NCBI GenBank assembly: GCA_024449915.1
Contig: JAMZAV010010740.1
Span: 1 to 64,000 of the forward strand
Reading direction: 5' to 3'
Length of the DNA: 64,000 nt
Origin: Sweltsa coloradensis
Lineage: Eukaryota > Arthropoda > Insecta > Plecoptera > Chloroperlidae
Under the pieces are notes generated by a model. The model made no database searches. It was not told the DNA's origin and saw only the letters and a list, made by a program, of their open reading frames with translations. Both the position numbers and the translations under genes were made by a program. Positions 45,351-57,156 of the stretch are shown here, piece after piece; the stretch's first letter is position 1, and each line of letters starts with the position of its first letter.

Positions 45351-45889
45351 AGGCGGACGTGTTTTGTCCGTGTTCTTCGGTCTGGTCTCCACACTCCACA
45401 CTGGTCTCCACTCTGCCCTCCACAGTACATGGAGTTAGCTTCTGTTTCTTCTGGATGTGGTTCAGTTAGACGTCTGTTATTTTTAAGAGAATGTCTGTTC
45501 CGTCCATAGTGGATGGTTTTGTTGCTACTCAGTAAAGCGTTTGTTATCTCAGTGTTGTTCTCCGTCTATTCCGTTCACACAGGTTGTGCAGTTTATGTTT
45601 GGTCGGTGTTAGCTTCTGTTCAGTGCTATATTAGAGGCTTGACACACTATAGTGGTGCTGTTTTCTGTGCTGTTTTTGTTGTTGTGTTTGCGTCTCAATT
45701 AAAAACCTCTTGTCAAACATGTTAGCTTCGTGGTACGGTATAAGCTTGTGAGTAAGTCCCATTGATTAAAAATGGCCTTGTCACTGGCTCGTCCCCCAAA
45801 TGCCCTACTGACGAACTTTATTAAGCCAGATGGCGAGACACATACTTAAAACTGAATTGTATTTTTCCCCTGTGGTAGTGAGGAGAGGT

Positions 45890-46060
45890 AAGGATTCTGC
45901 ACCGCTAGCATCTTGTCTTCTCTGTGACAATGAACGACCTAAACGACCTAGGAACCTAAGGAAACTGGTTGGCATGGCATGCTAAGGACAATCTCTTCCT
46001 TTCTGGCCAGAGGACCATTGGTGTTAAAACACGAGCTATCTTTTGTAAATTACATTATGG
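45890..46060 (+). other. Coding-like patch with a CxxC
   Basis: Here and at about 53,450-53,610 the two units share SCLLCDNERPKRPRNLRK. In unit 2 the frame goes on as LVAWHAKDNLYPFWPRGP. Each unit breaks at a different base. Could be an exon of an unrecognised gene or transposon ORF. Confidence 0.3.
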
Positions 46061-46533
46061 AAATATTTGTCAACTCTTCTGAGATAGTCCCAAGATTAGC
46101 AACTCTCTTCTCCAGGGCCCGGATCCACAGAAGGGGAGAACGTAAAAATGGGGGTTTTGTTGGTGGTTTGTGTGCTCATTCCCCGATCAAACCACCAGAT
46201 TCGTATCCACAAAAGGAGGTAATTGAATTTGGGGGTTTCCGAATCCCCCAAAAGATTCTCCCTGCTCATTAGCAGGGAGATTTGTGGGGGTTTGAAAAAA
46301 AAATGGCGGCAGATGTTCCATTTCAGCATTTAATTTGCGCTTTACTATAAAAATAACCAGTTTAGTTAATAACTATCATTAAAATCTGAAAATTGAATGT
46401 AGTAGCTTCAGTTTATATATCGGTTGTAATAACTTTGAAGTTTTGTCTTTCCCGCGAAACATGATAAAACTCCGCCCACATCCAGCTTACCTCTCGAGAG
46501 CAAGCAAGCAAGCAGCAAGACTTTGCAAGGACG

Positions 46534-46951
46534 ATGTTTGGTGCCGCGGCTGCGGTGTATGTGCAAGAAAATGGACAAGAAAATGTAATTGTAGGGCCAG
46601 AACGTGTGTTTCGTGATAGACTGGATCCTCTGAATGTGTCTGACAACCACCTATTGAGATATTATCGGTTTCCGAGACAAACTATCCTCGAACTTTGTGA
46701 ACGCCTCGAGCCTGTCTTGGGAAGGGCAACGGCAAGATCTCATGCCTTGCCTATTCATACACAAGTTCTGATTTCACTACGATTTATGGCATCAGGAACA
46801 TTCCAAAATGTTATTGGGGATGTGGCTGGAGTAAGCCAATCGAGTTGCTCCAGGGTTTTAAAGAAGTTCTGCGATGCAATCGTGGAGTTCGCCGACGAAA
46901 CAATTGTGTTTCCCCTAAGAGATGCTGGCCTTCTAGCAACAATAAAAGCCG
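46534..46951 (+). CDS. PIF/Harbinger (HARBI1-like) transposase, exon 1, unit 1
   Basis: From ATG the frame reads VFRDRLDPLNVSDNHLLR, YRFPRQTILELCERLEP, PIHTQVLISLRFMASGTFQ and GDVAGVSQSSCSRVL. These are the N-terminal helical region and helix-turn-helix-like stretch of HARBI1-family nucleases. 418 bases, ending GCCG at donor GTAAGA, phase 1, which matches exon 2 (D formed across the join). Intact in this unit. Role: DNA cutting and joining during Harbinger transposition; HARBI1 itself is a domesticated relative. The partner Myb/MADF-like protein of this superfamily was not found in the window. Confidence 0.85.
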
Positions 46952-46984
46952 GTAAGACCCAAGACTTTGTGTACAATAGGTATC

Positions 46985-47300
46985 CCTCCCTAGACCCTGG
47001 GGCCTAGGCCTAGCCCTAGCACTTTTCCCCATACCTAAGCCTAGCCTAGCTCGACTGGCCTCTAGGGCCTAGTAGGCCTAGGCCTAGGCCTATGCCTAGC
47101 CTACAAGGTTAGCCCCAGGCTATTGCCCAAGCAACGAGCGAGGCCAGGCCCAGCCTAGGTCTAGGGCTTTGTGCACGGCTAGTAAGCCTAGCCCTAGGCC
47201 TAGGCCTAACAACTCGAAGACTAGGGCCTAGGCCTAACCTAGGCTAGGCCTAGACCTAGGTCTACATGTGATGAAGTAAACTCAAGCCTTGGCCTAGCCC
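46985..47300. repeat. CCTAGG/GGCCTA-rich stretch
   Basis: Dozens of overlapping CCTAGG, GGCCTA and TAGGCC words in the transposase intron. A similar patch is at 48,185-48,410, and unit 2 has both (54,575-55,030 and 55,915-56,130). These palindromic words are also scattered through the rest of the window. Confidence 0.8.
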
Positions 47301-47322
47301 TAAAGTTCAATGCCTAAGGGCA

Positions 47323-47530
47323 CTTCTGTACTTGGCGGGTCCCAACAATTTTTTTCCAATGAAAACATACACACCCAAAATCCTTTCCGTTACAAAACTA
47401 CTTTCGTTACGTTAACCAAACTTTCCGCTGGCTACAGTGCACCGCGCTAGTTCTAGGATATAATCGATAAGAGCACACCCGAAATCCTTTCCGTTACTGT
47501 ATAAAAGTTGGGACCCGCCAAGTACAGAAG
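47323..47530. mobile_element. MITE-like element 1, 208 bp, 24-bp perfect TIRs
   Basis: The left end begins CTTCTGTACTTGGCGGGTCC and the right end is its exact reverse complement over 24 bases. Inside, ATCCTTTCCGTTAC occurs twice. A clear target duplication is not seen. Present in unit 2 at about 55,029-55,238 with indels. Confidence 0.8.
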
Positions 47531-47541
47531 AACCAGCATAA

Positions 47542-47956
47542 AGGCCGATGCACAATTGCCCCGGTAACAATAACGGGAAGAAAGTTGAATCACACGTTAA
47601 CTTACGACACGATGCACAACAAAGCTTCCCGTTGCCAGTCATTCCCGTATCCCGGCAACGACAACATCACCAAGTTTTAACTTTCCGTAACGTTCCCGTT
47701 CCGTATGTTACCGGAACCAATTGGAATCAAGATGTGCACGGCCTTAAACTATTTTATCAGCTGATTGATGGTTTATACTCGAGTAATATGCGAAATAAAT
47801 TAAATAAACATGCGCGGAATACAAAATTACAAAATATAATTAACACACTTATTATTTGATTTGTTCCCGTCGGCTTGCTTCACGGGCTGTTGTGCATCGA
47901 AGCCCTTATCGTTAGCGTCTTCCCGTTCTCGTAACCGGGCAATTGTGCATCGGCCT
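47542..47956. mobile_element. MITE-like element 2, 415 bp, TAA target duplication
   Basis: The ends read AGGCCGATGCACAATTGCCC and the reverse complement of the same, about 39 bases with few mismatches. TAA flanks both sides (47,539-47,541 and 47,957-47,959). A three-base TAA/TTA duplication is the mark of PIF/Harbinger, so a Harbinger transposase probably moved it. Unit 2 has it at 55,250-55,670, again with TAA on both sides. No coding capacity. Confidence 0.85.
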
Positions 47957-48410
47957 TAAGCCTAGGGTCAATGTACAATCTGCGATCAAAAAACTAAAAA
48001 AATTAACGTAAAGTGGCCTGTTTTAGTAAATTTCAACCTAATTTTTTATGTAATGACAAAGCATAGACCCTACAGGCAAACATATTTGTTTTACCAAGGT
48101 GACTGTCAAATTGTACCCTATAAGTGTAAGTGCCTATTTACTGCAGAAATTCTTTGATTCAAATTTAAATCTGTTAGTATTACCTAATAGGTCTAGGGCC
48201 TAGACTTAACCCTAGGCTATGGCTGGCTAGGCCTACCCCCTAGGCCTATGTTTGTTATGTAGGGCCTATGTATTACTTTAGGCCTAGGTCAATATCTATT
48301 CTATAAGTAATCAAATCAAATGTAAAAATAGTGTAGGCCTAGGCCCTACACTATTAAAGAGGTTTCAGTATTAGGCGTACCTGAAACGGTAACCATAGGC
48401 CTAACGGCAA

Positions 48411-49420
48411 ATTAAAAGTTGCCGATATTCCGGATGGGGATCCTTGTAGTCAGGGCTCATGACCAAAAGCCGTGCGATTTTTGTGATGAAAGTAAACCAC
48501 TTATACAGTTCTCTTCAGGACACCTCAAAGAATAAGAAAATACATGTTGGCAATCTGGGAACCTGCTCTGAACATACTTCCGGCCTATCAAAGTTATACA
48601 TAAAATATTAAAGAAAAAAAATACATATTTCCATCACAAATCACTTTAATTGAAGCTTCTACATTATTTGACACCGATGAATGTCCTTAAACTTAAATTA
48701 TGTTAAAAATGTGTAAAATGTTCAATACAAAATAATGAAATTACAATAATAAGCATAAGAATAATATTATTATTAATAATAATAATCAATGTCAACAAAT
48801 AATAAAATGAAAAATACAAAAATTGGAATGAAGTGAAAGTAACCAAGAAAATACCTTATTAAATATTCATAATATAACATGACACGTAACAAGTAACAAC
48901 AACAGTCAATAATGTGATATTACTACTAAAGCAAAAATGACATTAATTTCAATTTTTGCTGTCACAGCCTCAAATAATAGAGGAATTAGTAACTTTGTGA
49001 GTCATTTCGTTATGATCAATGTTTATTATTCAGATTCAATGACTTGCAAAATAAATACTTTTACTGATTCTTATGAAAAATATGTAATATAATATAAACA
49101 TAATGATAACGGTGTACTGTACAAGTTTCAATAATGAAACATAATCCAGGAACTCTATATTAATAACGTTTAGTGTAGGTGATCAATCATTCGTCGACGC
49201 AAATAGGATTTCTTATGCTTTTGGCATAATAATAGGTATAATATATTACGAAATAAATCAACCAATCAACGAAAAATACTTATCAATTGCAAAAAACCAA
49301 TTTTTCGCATACATGATGTAAAATGTTTTGCATACAAAATATTTCTGCACAATTAACTAAAAAAATTACGATAGATAACTTATTATTCGACTTATTTTGT
49401 TTTCTCTCAGTTAACTTGTG
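48411..49420. other. AT-rich intron sequence
   Basis: Short AAT and AT runs (around 48,758-48,785), no frame. Downstream flank of the antisense CXC gene. Confidence 0.45.
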
Positions 49421-49421
49421 A

Positions 49422-50946
49422 TTATAGATCCTCGTCATCGTCTCCCAGCTCATCGTCATCAAGTTCTTCAATTTCTACCATGTTGTCACATTCATTTTCT
49501 TCACTTTCAGACTTACAGGAACACATGTCACAACAGATAAATCCTGCTTTGCGACAGCTGCATCTTCCTCCCTGGCATCTGGAAGTAGTGCATCCACACC
49601 TCACCAATTGCAGTACAGTCTTTGGTGCTGGAAGTTGGTCCGTCATTATTGGAGTCCAGACATCTCCTTCCAATTTCCAACCATACTTTTCAGGTGATGG
49701 GATAATTGGTTTTGCTGTGGTGTCATTATTCCAAATAATTGCTTGATGGTGAGCACGTAGAATTGCGTGGTGAAGTGCATCCCTAGTAGGTGGAAGGCTC
49801 TCAGATTGGGCTTGTTTCTGGGTAAACAGCCACCATCTTAATTTATCAACCTGTTCAATCCGAGTAGGCAAGTAAACCCGACAAATAAATGCCTCGAGCG
49901 CAGTGAATGTAGTATCGTTTGGTAGTAAATCATTCCCTAGGTTTGCAAGTGCACTTATAACACTATCATTGGCATTCTTAAAAGCTTTCCAGAAACTTAG
50001 TTTTCCTTTGCCTGCAAAACCTCCTGTATTGTCTGCACCACTTAAAGCATGTAGACCAGGCAATGCAGAGATCTTTCTTGTTCCGAGAGCTTCAAATATG
50101 GGCTTTAGAGGAATAGTCCGGTACAACTTTCCTTTTCCAGTAACGAAGTTCGTGTCCGCGCATAATTCGGTGTACCTTCGAAAGCTAACACAAAAACATC
50201 GGTGTCTGGTGAGGGAATGTTGATTCTAGACGCACCCTTGTTCGTTACTTCAGCTGCGTGAAGCAAAAGCTTAGTGTCAGCTTCTTCCTGATTACTCTGA
50301 AGATGGGTCACATCCCTGTGTGTTGCTTTACACTCACATCCCCATGCTACAACAACATTTTTACCATGTGTAAGTGACTTTTCCAGAATCTTCTTTGACA
50401 TGTAATGTGTCAGTTCCATTTTAGTTTTCACATGAGATAAAATACTCTTCATTGTTAAGTGTGCTATATTTGTTGTATCTCTGATGTGGTAAGCTACCAC
50501 TGGTTGATGCCCTTGTCTCTTTTCCCGTGTTGCTGTCTTCAGAGAGTTATCCACGTCATATCGGTCAAAAACCACATGCAGTTCATCATAGTGCCTGTAT
50601 TTCATTAGCAACACTTCTGCAAAATGATTCGCTAGCTGACTACAGTTTTTAATGCTGTCGGGCTTTTGAAACGACTGGAGTTCTGCCATCCCATCAACAA
50701 GTCCAACCACAAATCCACCACTGTTATTGGCTTCTGTGTATTCCTTGTTTGCGGCAATTGCTATTTCATCGTGAGCATCAGGAAATGTATCTTCACCGCA
50801 AGGTAGTTTTTCCAGGATAGCCATCAGATTACTTTTTTGATGACATTCAGCATTTTGGTAACCAATAACATACGAGCAAACAGGTTTCTGTCTTCTTTGA
50901 GATCAATTGTACTACCTCCACTTACCAGTTTAACTTTTTTCCCCAT
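49422..50946 (-). CDS. PIN/FEN-nuclease-like protein with C-terminal CXC domain, unit 1
   Basis: From ATG at 50,946 (MGKKVKLVSGGSTIDLKED) the frame shifts near 50,825, runs 239 codons, shifts again near 50,150, then runs to TAA at 49,422; about 500 residues in all. Acidic motifs come in the order LVDGMAELQ, VVFDRYD, NQEEADTKLLLHA, SPDTDVFVLA, LHALSGADNTGGFAGKGK. This order and spacing resemble FEN/XPG and other PIN-fold nucleases (DG, EAEA, DxD, GCD). The end, RCGCTTSRC...RCSCRKAGFICCDMCSC, matches the CXC (tesmin/TSO1) DNA-binding repeat and is followed by an acidic tail. Such proteins are common, multicopy and unnamed in invertebrate genomes as far as I recall. Nuclease activity is inference. 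Confidence 0.65.
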
Positions 50947-50949
50947 GTT

Positions 50950-52083
50950 CTTAAATATCTGCAAGTTACATTTTTTCATTGGAGCCCATAGGTTGATTCC
51001 ATGATTGATTGAAGTTCAACTAAATAATGTGCAAGTCAACCAACCTCCTTGAAGTCAACCCTTACCGACTCTTTTGCGAGACTGAGCCGCAATCTCTTGC
51101 GCGGCGGTAAATACAAACTTACAAAGAAGTAACAAAACACTTCAAGATATTAGCTTTCTAATTCAGCAGTGGTTAAAAAAAGCTGGTTTTAGACTGTCAG
51201 CAAACGGAATTCTTTCCAGACACATTAACACAACAACAATACAAGATAGTGAATACGTTTTCATAAAAATTTGTTGAGCTATTATTGTAATTATCGTCAG
51301 TATTATTTATTGTTACATTTAAATTATTATCACATTTATAGCTCATTTTACTTAATAATAGTACTGAAAGAAATAACATGCAAAAATTACTTTTCTATCA
51401 TTTCGGCCTGCGAAAACAAAGCATTTGAAATTATTACCATTGTTGTTGTCATTGTTGTTGTATTTGTATGATATAATTTCTTTGTTATCAGTAAGTTAAT
51501 ATTGGCATACGAATTTTATCTTTGTAAAAAAATATGAACACATTTAGCATATGGCTATTTTGCATTTATCTTAATTTATTATTTTTAAGATTGTTGTTAT
51601 TTGTATTATAATAATTATTACTGTGATTAAAATCATTATTGAATCATTTATTTATTTATGCATAACTTTGATAGGTCATAAATGTGCTCAGAGCAGATTC
51701 CGAGATTGCCAACATGTATTTTCTAATTCTTTGGGGTGTCCTGAAGAACACTGTATAGGTCGCTTGCTTTCATCACAAAAATCGCACGGCTTTCTATATC
51801 ACCGAACATGATGCCTGACTATTGATTGTGTACTACAAATAGTCTAGGCGTGACTAATCAATAGATGAATAAAACAATAGCCTACAATACAAACCCCTCT
51901 TGTAAGTTACCTACCTATAATTTGGCCTAGATGCTCTGGGACCTGGTCAATTAATTATTCACTACCATAATTGTGGTTCTTGGAAAGACTTGTGTAGCTC
52001 TAGCAGAGACTTTATTTGTGATATGTTTTGTCAACAGCATTATTTTTTTTTAATACTGTACTGTTATATTTTCTCAATTTCAG
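50950..52083. other. Intron 3' part and upstream flank of the CXC gene
   Basis: AT-rich. CAAGTCAACC repeats near 51,030-51,060 upstream of the antisense gene. No further exon supported. Confidence 0.45.
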
Positions 52084-52353
52084 ACTTCTATGCATTTGCT
52101 AATTTTCCCAACGTCATCGGTGTCATTGACGGCACCCACATTTATATTAGAAGTCCAAGCGAAGACGAGCCCAACTATGTAAATCGACATGGAAAACATA
52201 GTATTAATGTACAGGCGATTTGTGATGCGAAACTTCGCATCATGAATATAGTTGTTCGGTGGCCGGGTTCAACCCACGACAGTTTTATCTGGCGCCACAG
52301 CAAGATGAAGCAGGAACTTGATACTGGTGTTGTTCCATCAGGTTGGCTTCTTG
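52084..52353 (+). CDS. PIF/Harbinger transposase, exon 2, unit 1
   Basis: Acceptor TCTCAATTTCAG and donor GTATGTG flank 270 open bases: DFYAFANFPNVIGVIDGTHI (first catalytic Asp in IDGTH), then SPSEDEPNYVNRHGKHSI and WPGSTHDSFIWRHSK (second catalytic Asp), ending GWLLG. It begins by completing the Asp codon of exon 1 and ends in phase 1, which matches exon 3 (G-DSGYP). In unit 1 it is followed directly by unit 2, so exon 3 lies 9 kb away past a second exon 1 and 2. Confidence 0.9.
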
Positions 52354-54097
52354 GTATGTGAATAATATTTAATTACAATTTCTATTGCACATGTTGCATG
52401 CTCTTTTTTAAGTGTTCAAACTGGTCAATTAGGCCAAGTGTTCTTACCAAATAGGCTGTAGACTACTATAAGTAAGCATGTCCTTCGTAAACCAGTTTGT
52501 TTTTAACAAAAAAAAAAAATAGGTTTTTAAAGATCCAAATTCATACCGACCAGCAACCCCAGTTTAAAGTAAGGCTACTAGCAGGGTCTTGCGGACTCTG
52601 CCTATTAGGTACCTTAATTTTGAGTGTGTATCTATCTAGATAATCGACCTACTTATTCTGCAATAACTTTACATTATAATTTAAAATCTTTCAGTACCAT
52701 ATCCAAAGAATGATAATATGGTGTGTTGAATGATAGTAGATTAAGACTCGTCCACAATGCTGAAAAAAAAGATTGAAAAAATGGCTATAGACGAACATTG
52801 TACCGATGGGCGGCCGAGGGCCCGACCGGCCGGGGCCCGGTCGGCGTTTCGCCGACCTGCCGCCCGTTAAAATCCGCCCCTGCTTCAGGCGGACGTGTTT
52901 TTGTCCTGTTCTTCGGTCTGGTCTCCACACTCCACACTGGTCCTCCACTTCTGCCCTCCACGTACATGGAGTTAGCTTCTGTTTCTTCCTCGGATGTTGG
53001 TTCAGTTAGACGTCCTGTTTATCTTTTAAGAGAATGTCTTGTCCGGGGGGCCATAAGTGGATGGTTTTGGTTTGCTACTCAGTAAAGCGTTTGTTTATCT
53101 CAGTGTTGTTCTCCGTCGATTCCGTTCACACAGGTTGTGCAGTGTAGTTTGGTTGTGTGTTAGCTTCTGTCATTGCTCTATTAGAGGGCTTGACACACTA
53201 TAGTGGTGCTGTTTTCTGATGCTGGTTTTTTGTTTGTTGTGTTTGCGTCTCAATTAAACCTCTGTGTCCCCAAACATTTTTGCTTCGTGGTACGGTAATA
53301 AGCTTGTGTTAAAGTCCCTATTGATTAAAAATGCCTGGTCACTGGCTCGTCCCCCAAATGCCCTACTGACGAACGTTATTAAGACAGATGGCGAGACACA
53401 TACTTAAAACTGAATTTATTTTTCCCCTTGTAGTGAGGAGAGGTTAAGGATTCTAGCACAGCTAGCATCTTGTCTGCTCTGTGACAATGAACGACCTAAA
53501 CGACCTAGGAACCTAAGGAAACTTGTTGCATGGCATGCTAAGGACAATCTCTATCCTTTCTGGCCGAGAGGACCATTGGTGTTTTAAAACACGAGTTGCC
53601 TTTTGTAAATTACATCATGGAAATATTGTCAACTCTTCTGGATAGTCCCAAGATTAGCAACTCTTCTTCTCCAGGTCCCGGATCGCCACAGAAGGGGAGA
53701 ATGTAAAAAGTGGGGGTTTTGTTGGTGGTTTGTGTGCTCATTCCCGCGATCAAACCACCAGATTCGGATCCACAAACGTGAGGTAATTGAATTTGGGGTT
53801 TCCGAATCCCCCAAAAAGCTTCCTCCCTGCTCATTAGCAGGAGATTTTGAGTGGGGGTTTTGAAAAAAAATGGCGGCAGATGGTTCCTTTCAGCATTTAA
53901 TTTGCGCTTTATTATTAAAAAACCAGTTTACAAATAATTAGGTCATTAAAATCTGAAAAGTGAATGTAGTAGCCTTCAGTGTATATATCGGTTGTACTAA
54001 CTTTGAAGTTTTGTCTTTCCGCGAAACAGGATTAACTCCGCCACTCGCTTACCTCCTCGAGAGCAAGCAAGCAAGCAGCAAGACTTTGCAAGTACCG

Positions 54098-54534
54098 ATG
54101 TTTGGTGGCCGCCGGCTGCGGGTGTATGTGCAAGAAAATTGGACAAGAAAAATGGTAATTGTAGGGCCAGAACGTGTGTTTCGTGATAGACTGGATCCTC
54201 TGATGTGTCTGCAACCACCTATTGAGATATTATCGGTTTCCAGGGGGGGGGGGGGAGACAACTATCCTCGAACTTTGTGACGCCTCGAGCCTTTTCCTTG
54301 GGAAGGGCAAAGGCAAGATCTCATGCCTTGCCTATTCATACACAAGTTCTCTGATTTCACTACGATTTAGGCATCATAACATTCCAAAATGTTATTTGGG
54401 GATGTGGCTGGAGTAAGCCAGTCGAGTTGCTCCAGGGTTTTTGAAGAAGTTCTGCGATGGAAATCGTGGAGTCGCCGCCGAAACAATTGTGTTTCCCCTA
54501 AAGATGCCTGGCCTTCTAGCAACAATAAAAGCCG
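54098..54534 (+). pseudogene. Harbinger transposase, exon 1, unit 2
   Basis: Counterpart of 46,534-46,951 with a run of about a dozen G at 54,243 and several one-base indels, so no frame survives. The donor GTAAGA is kept. Errors of sequencing and true decay cannot be told apart. Confidence 0.75.
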
Positions 54535-55028
54535 GTAAGACCCGAAGACTTTTAGTGTACAATAGGTAGGTCCTATCCCCCCTAGACCCTGGGGCCCTAG
54601 GAGCCTAGCCCTAGCCTTTTCCCCATACCTAAGCCTAGGCCTAGCTAGCTCGACTGGCCTTTCTAGGGCCTAGTAGGCCGGGCCTAGTGCCGAGGCCTAA
54701 TGCCCTAGCCTACAAGGTTAGCCCCAGGCTATTGCCTCAAGCAACGGAGGAGTCCAGGCCCAGCCTAGGTCTAGGGCTTTGTGCACGGACTAGTAAGCCT
54801 AGCCCTAGGCCGAGGCCTACAACTCGAAGACTACGGGCCTAGGCCTACCTAGGCTTAGGCCTAGGCCGCATCCCTACCACAGGCCAGCCATAGGCCCTAT
54901 GGTGGCTTAGCATCCCCTAGCCTAGCTAGCCTAGGCCTAGCTAGCCTACTAGGCCTAGACCTAGGTCTACATGTGATAAAAGTAAACTCAACTATGCCTA
55001 GCTCGCCCTAAGGTTCAATGCCTAGGCA

Positions 55029-55238
55029 CTTCTGGTACGTGGCGGGTCCAACATTTTTTTTTTCAATGACAACAACACACCCGAAATCCTTTCCGTTACA
55101 AAACTACTTTCGTTAGGTTAGCCGAACGTTCCCGCTGGCTGACAGTGTCGACCGCGCTAGTTCTAGGATATAATCATAAGACACACCCAAATCCTTCCGT
55201 TAGTGTATATAAAGTTGGGAAACCCGCCAAGTACAGAG
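55029..55238. mobile_element. MITE-like element 1, unit 2
   Basis: Copy of 47,323-47,530 with indels in both terminal repeats. Confidence 0.7.
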
Positions 55239-55249
55239 TACCAGCATAA

Positions 55250-55670
55250 AGGCCGATGCAAAATTGCCCGGTTAACGATAACGGGAAGAAAAGTGAAATC
55301 ACACGTTAACTTACGACACGATGCCACAATAAAGCTTCCCGTTGCCGGTCGTTCCCGTATCCGGCAACGACAACATCACCAGTTTTAACTTTCCGTTAAC
55401 GTTCCCGTTCCGTATGTTACCGAACCAATTGGAATCAAGATGTGGTGCACGGCCTTAAACTATTTAATCATCTGATTGATGGTTTATTACTCGAGTAATA
55501 TGCGGAAATAAGATTAATAACCATGCGCGGGAATACAAAATTCAAAATATATTAACACACTTATTAATTTGCTTTGTTTCTCCGTCGGCTGCGTCACGGG
55601 TGTTGTGGCATCGAAGCCTTATCGTTTAGCGTCTTCCCGTTCTCGGTAACCGGCAATTGTGCATCGGCCT
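55250..55670. mobile_element. MITE-like element 2, unit 2
   Basis: Copy of 47,542-47,956. TAA at 55,247-55,249 and 55,671-55,673. Confidence 0.75.
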
Positions 55671-57156
55671 TAAGTCCAGTCATGTACAATCTGCAATCAA
55701 AAAACTAAAAAAAATTAACATAAAATGGCCCGTTTAAGTAAATTTCAACCTTATTATGTTAACATATGTAATGACAAAGCATAGGGGGGGGGGGAAACCC
55801 TACAGGCAAACATATTTGTTTTACCAAGGTGACTGTCAAATTGTACCCTATAGTGTAAGTACCTATTTACTGCAGAAATTCTGGGATTCAAATTTAAATC
55901 TGTTAGTATTACCCTATAGGTCTAGGGCCTAGACTTAACCCTTAAGGCTATGCTGTCTAGGCCTACCCCCATGCCTATGTTTGTTTATGTAGGGCCTATG
56001 TAATTTACTTTAGGCCCTAGGTCAATATCTTTCTATAAGTAATCAAATCAAATGTAAAATTAGTGTAGGCCTAGGCCCTACACCTATAAAGCGGTTTCAT
56101 TATTAGGCTTACCTGAAACGGTAACCATAGGCCTAACTGCAATTAAAAGTTGCCGATATTCCGGATGGGGATCCTTGTATCAGGCTCATGACCAAAAGCC
56201 GTGCGATTTTTGTGAATGAAAGTAAACCATTATACAGTTCTCTTCATGACACCTCAAAGAATAAGAAAATACATGTTGGCAATCTGGGAACCTGCTCCTG
56301 AACATACTTCCGGCCTATCAAAGTTATACATAAAATATTAAAGAAAAAACTACATAGTTCCATCACAAATCACTTTAATTGAAGCTTGCTACATTGTATT
56401 TGACACCGAGAATGTTCCTTAAACTTAAATTATGTTGAAAAATGTTGTAAAATGTTCAATACAAATAATGAATTACATAATCGCATAAGAATAATATTAC
56501 TATATTAATATATTATCAATGTCACACATAATAAAATGAAAATACCAAATTGGACATGAATGAAAGTAACCAAGAAAATACCTTATTAAATATTCATAAT
56601 ACAAACAGACACGTAACAAGTATAACCAACAACAGGTCAATAATGTGATATTACTACTAAAGCAAAAATGACATGAATTTTTCACATTTTTGCTGTCACA
56701 GCCTCAAAGAATAAGGAATTAGTCTTTGTGAGTCAATTCGTTATGATCAATGTTTATTATTCAGACTCAATGACTTGCAATAAATACTTTTTACTGATTC
56801 TTATGAAAAATTATTTAATATAGTATAAACATAATGATAACGGTGTACTGTACAAGTTTCCAATAATAGAAACATAATCCAGGATCTATATTAATAACGT
56901 TTAGTGGAGATGATCAATCATTCGTCGACGCAAATAGGATTTCTTATGCTTTTGGCAATAATAAATTAGGGTTAAAATTTACTATATTACTAAATAAATC
57001 AACCATCAACGAAAATACTTATCAATTGCAAAAAAACCAATTTTTTCGCATACTGATGTAAAATGTTTTGCATACAAATATTTCTCCACATTAACTAAAA
57101 AAATTACGTAGATAACTTATTATTCGACTTTTTTGTTTGCTCTCAGTTACTTGTGA

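Larger units (their letters stand above)
44996..52527 (+). repeat. Direct duplication, unit 1 (about 7.5 kb)
   Basis: Starts at CAAATTCATACCGAACAGCA and ends in AATAGGTTT. Repeated head to tail at 52,534-60,403. Carries Harbinger exon 1, two MITEs, CCTAGG-rich DNA, the minus-strand CXC gene and Harbinger exon 2. Cleaner sequence than unit 2. Confidence 0.9.
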
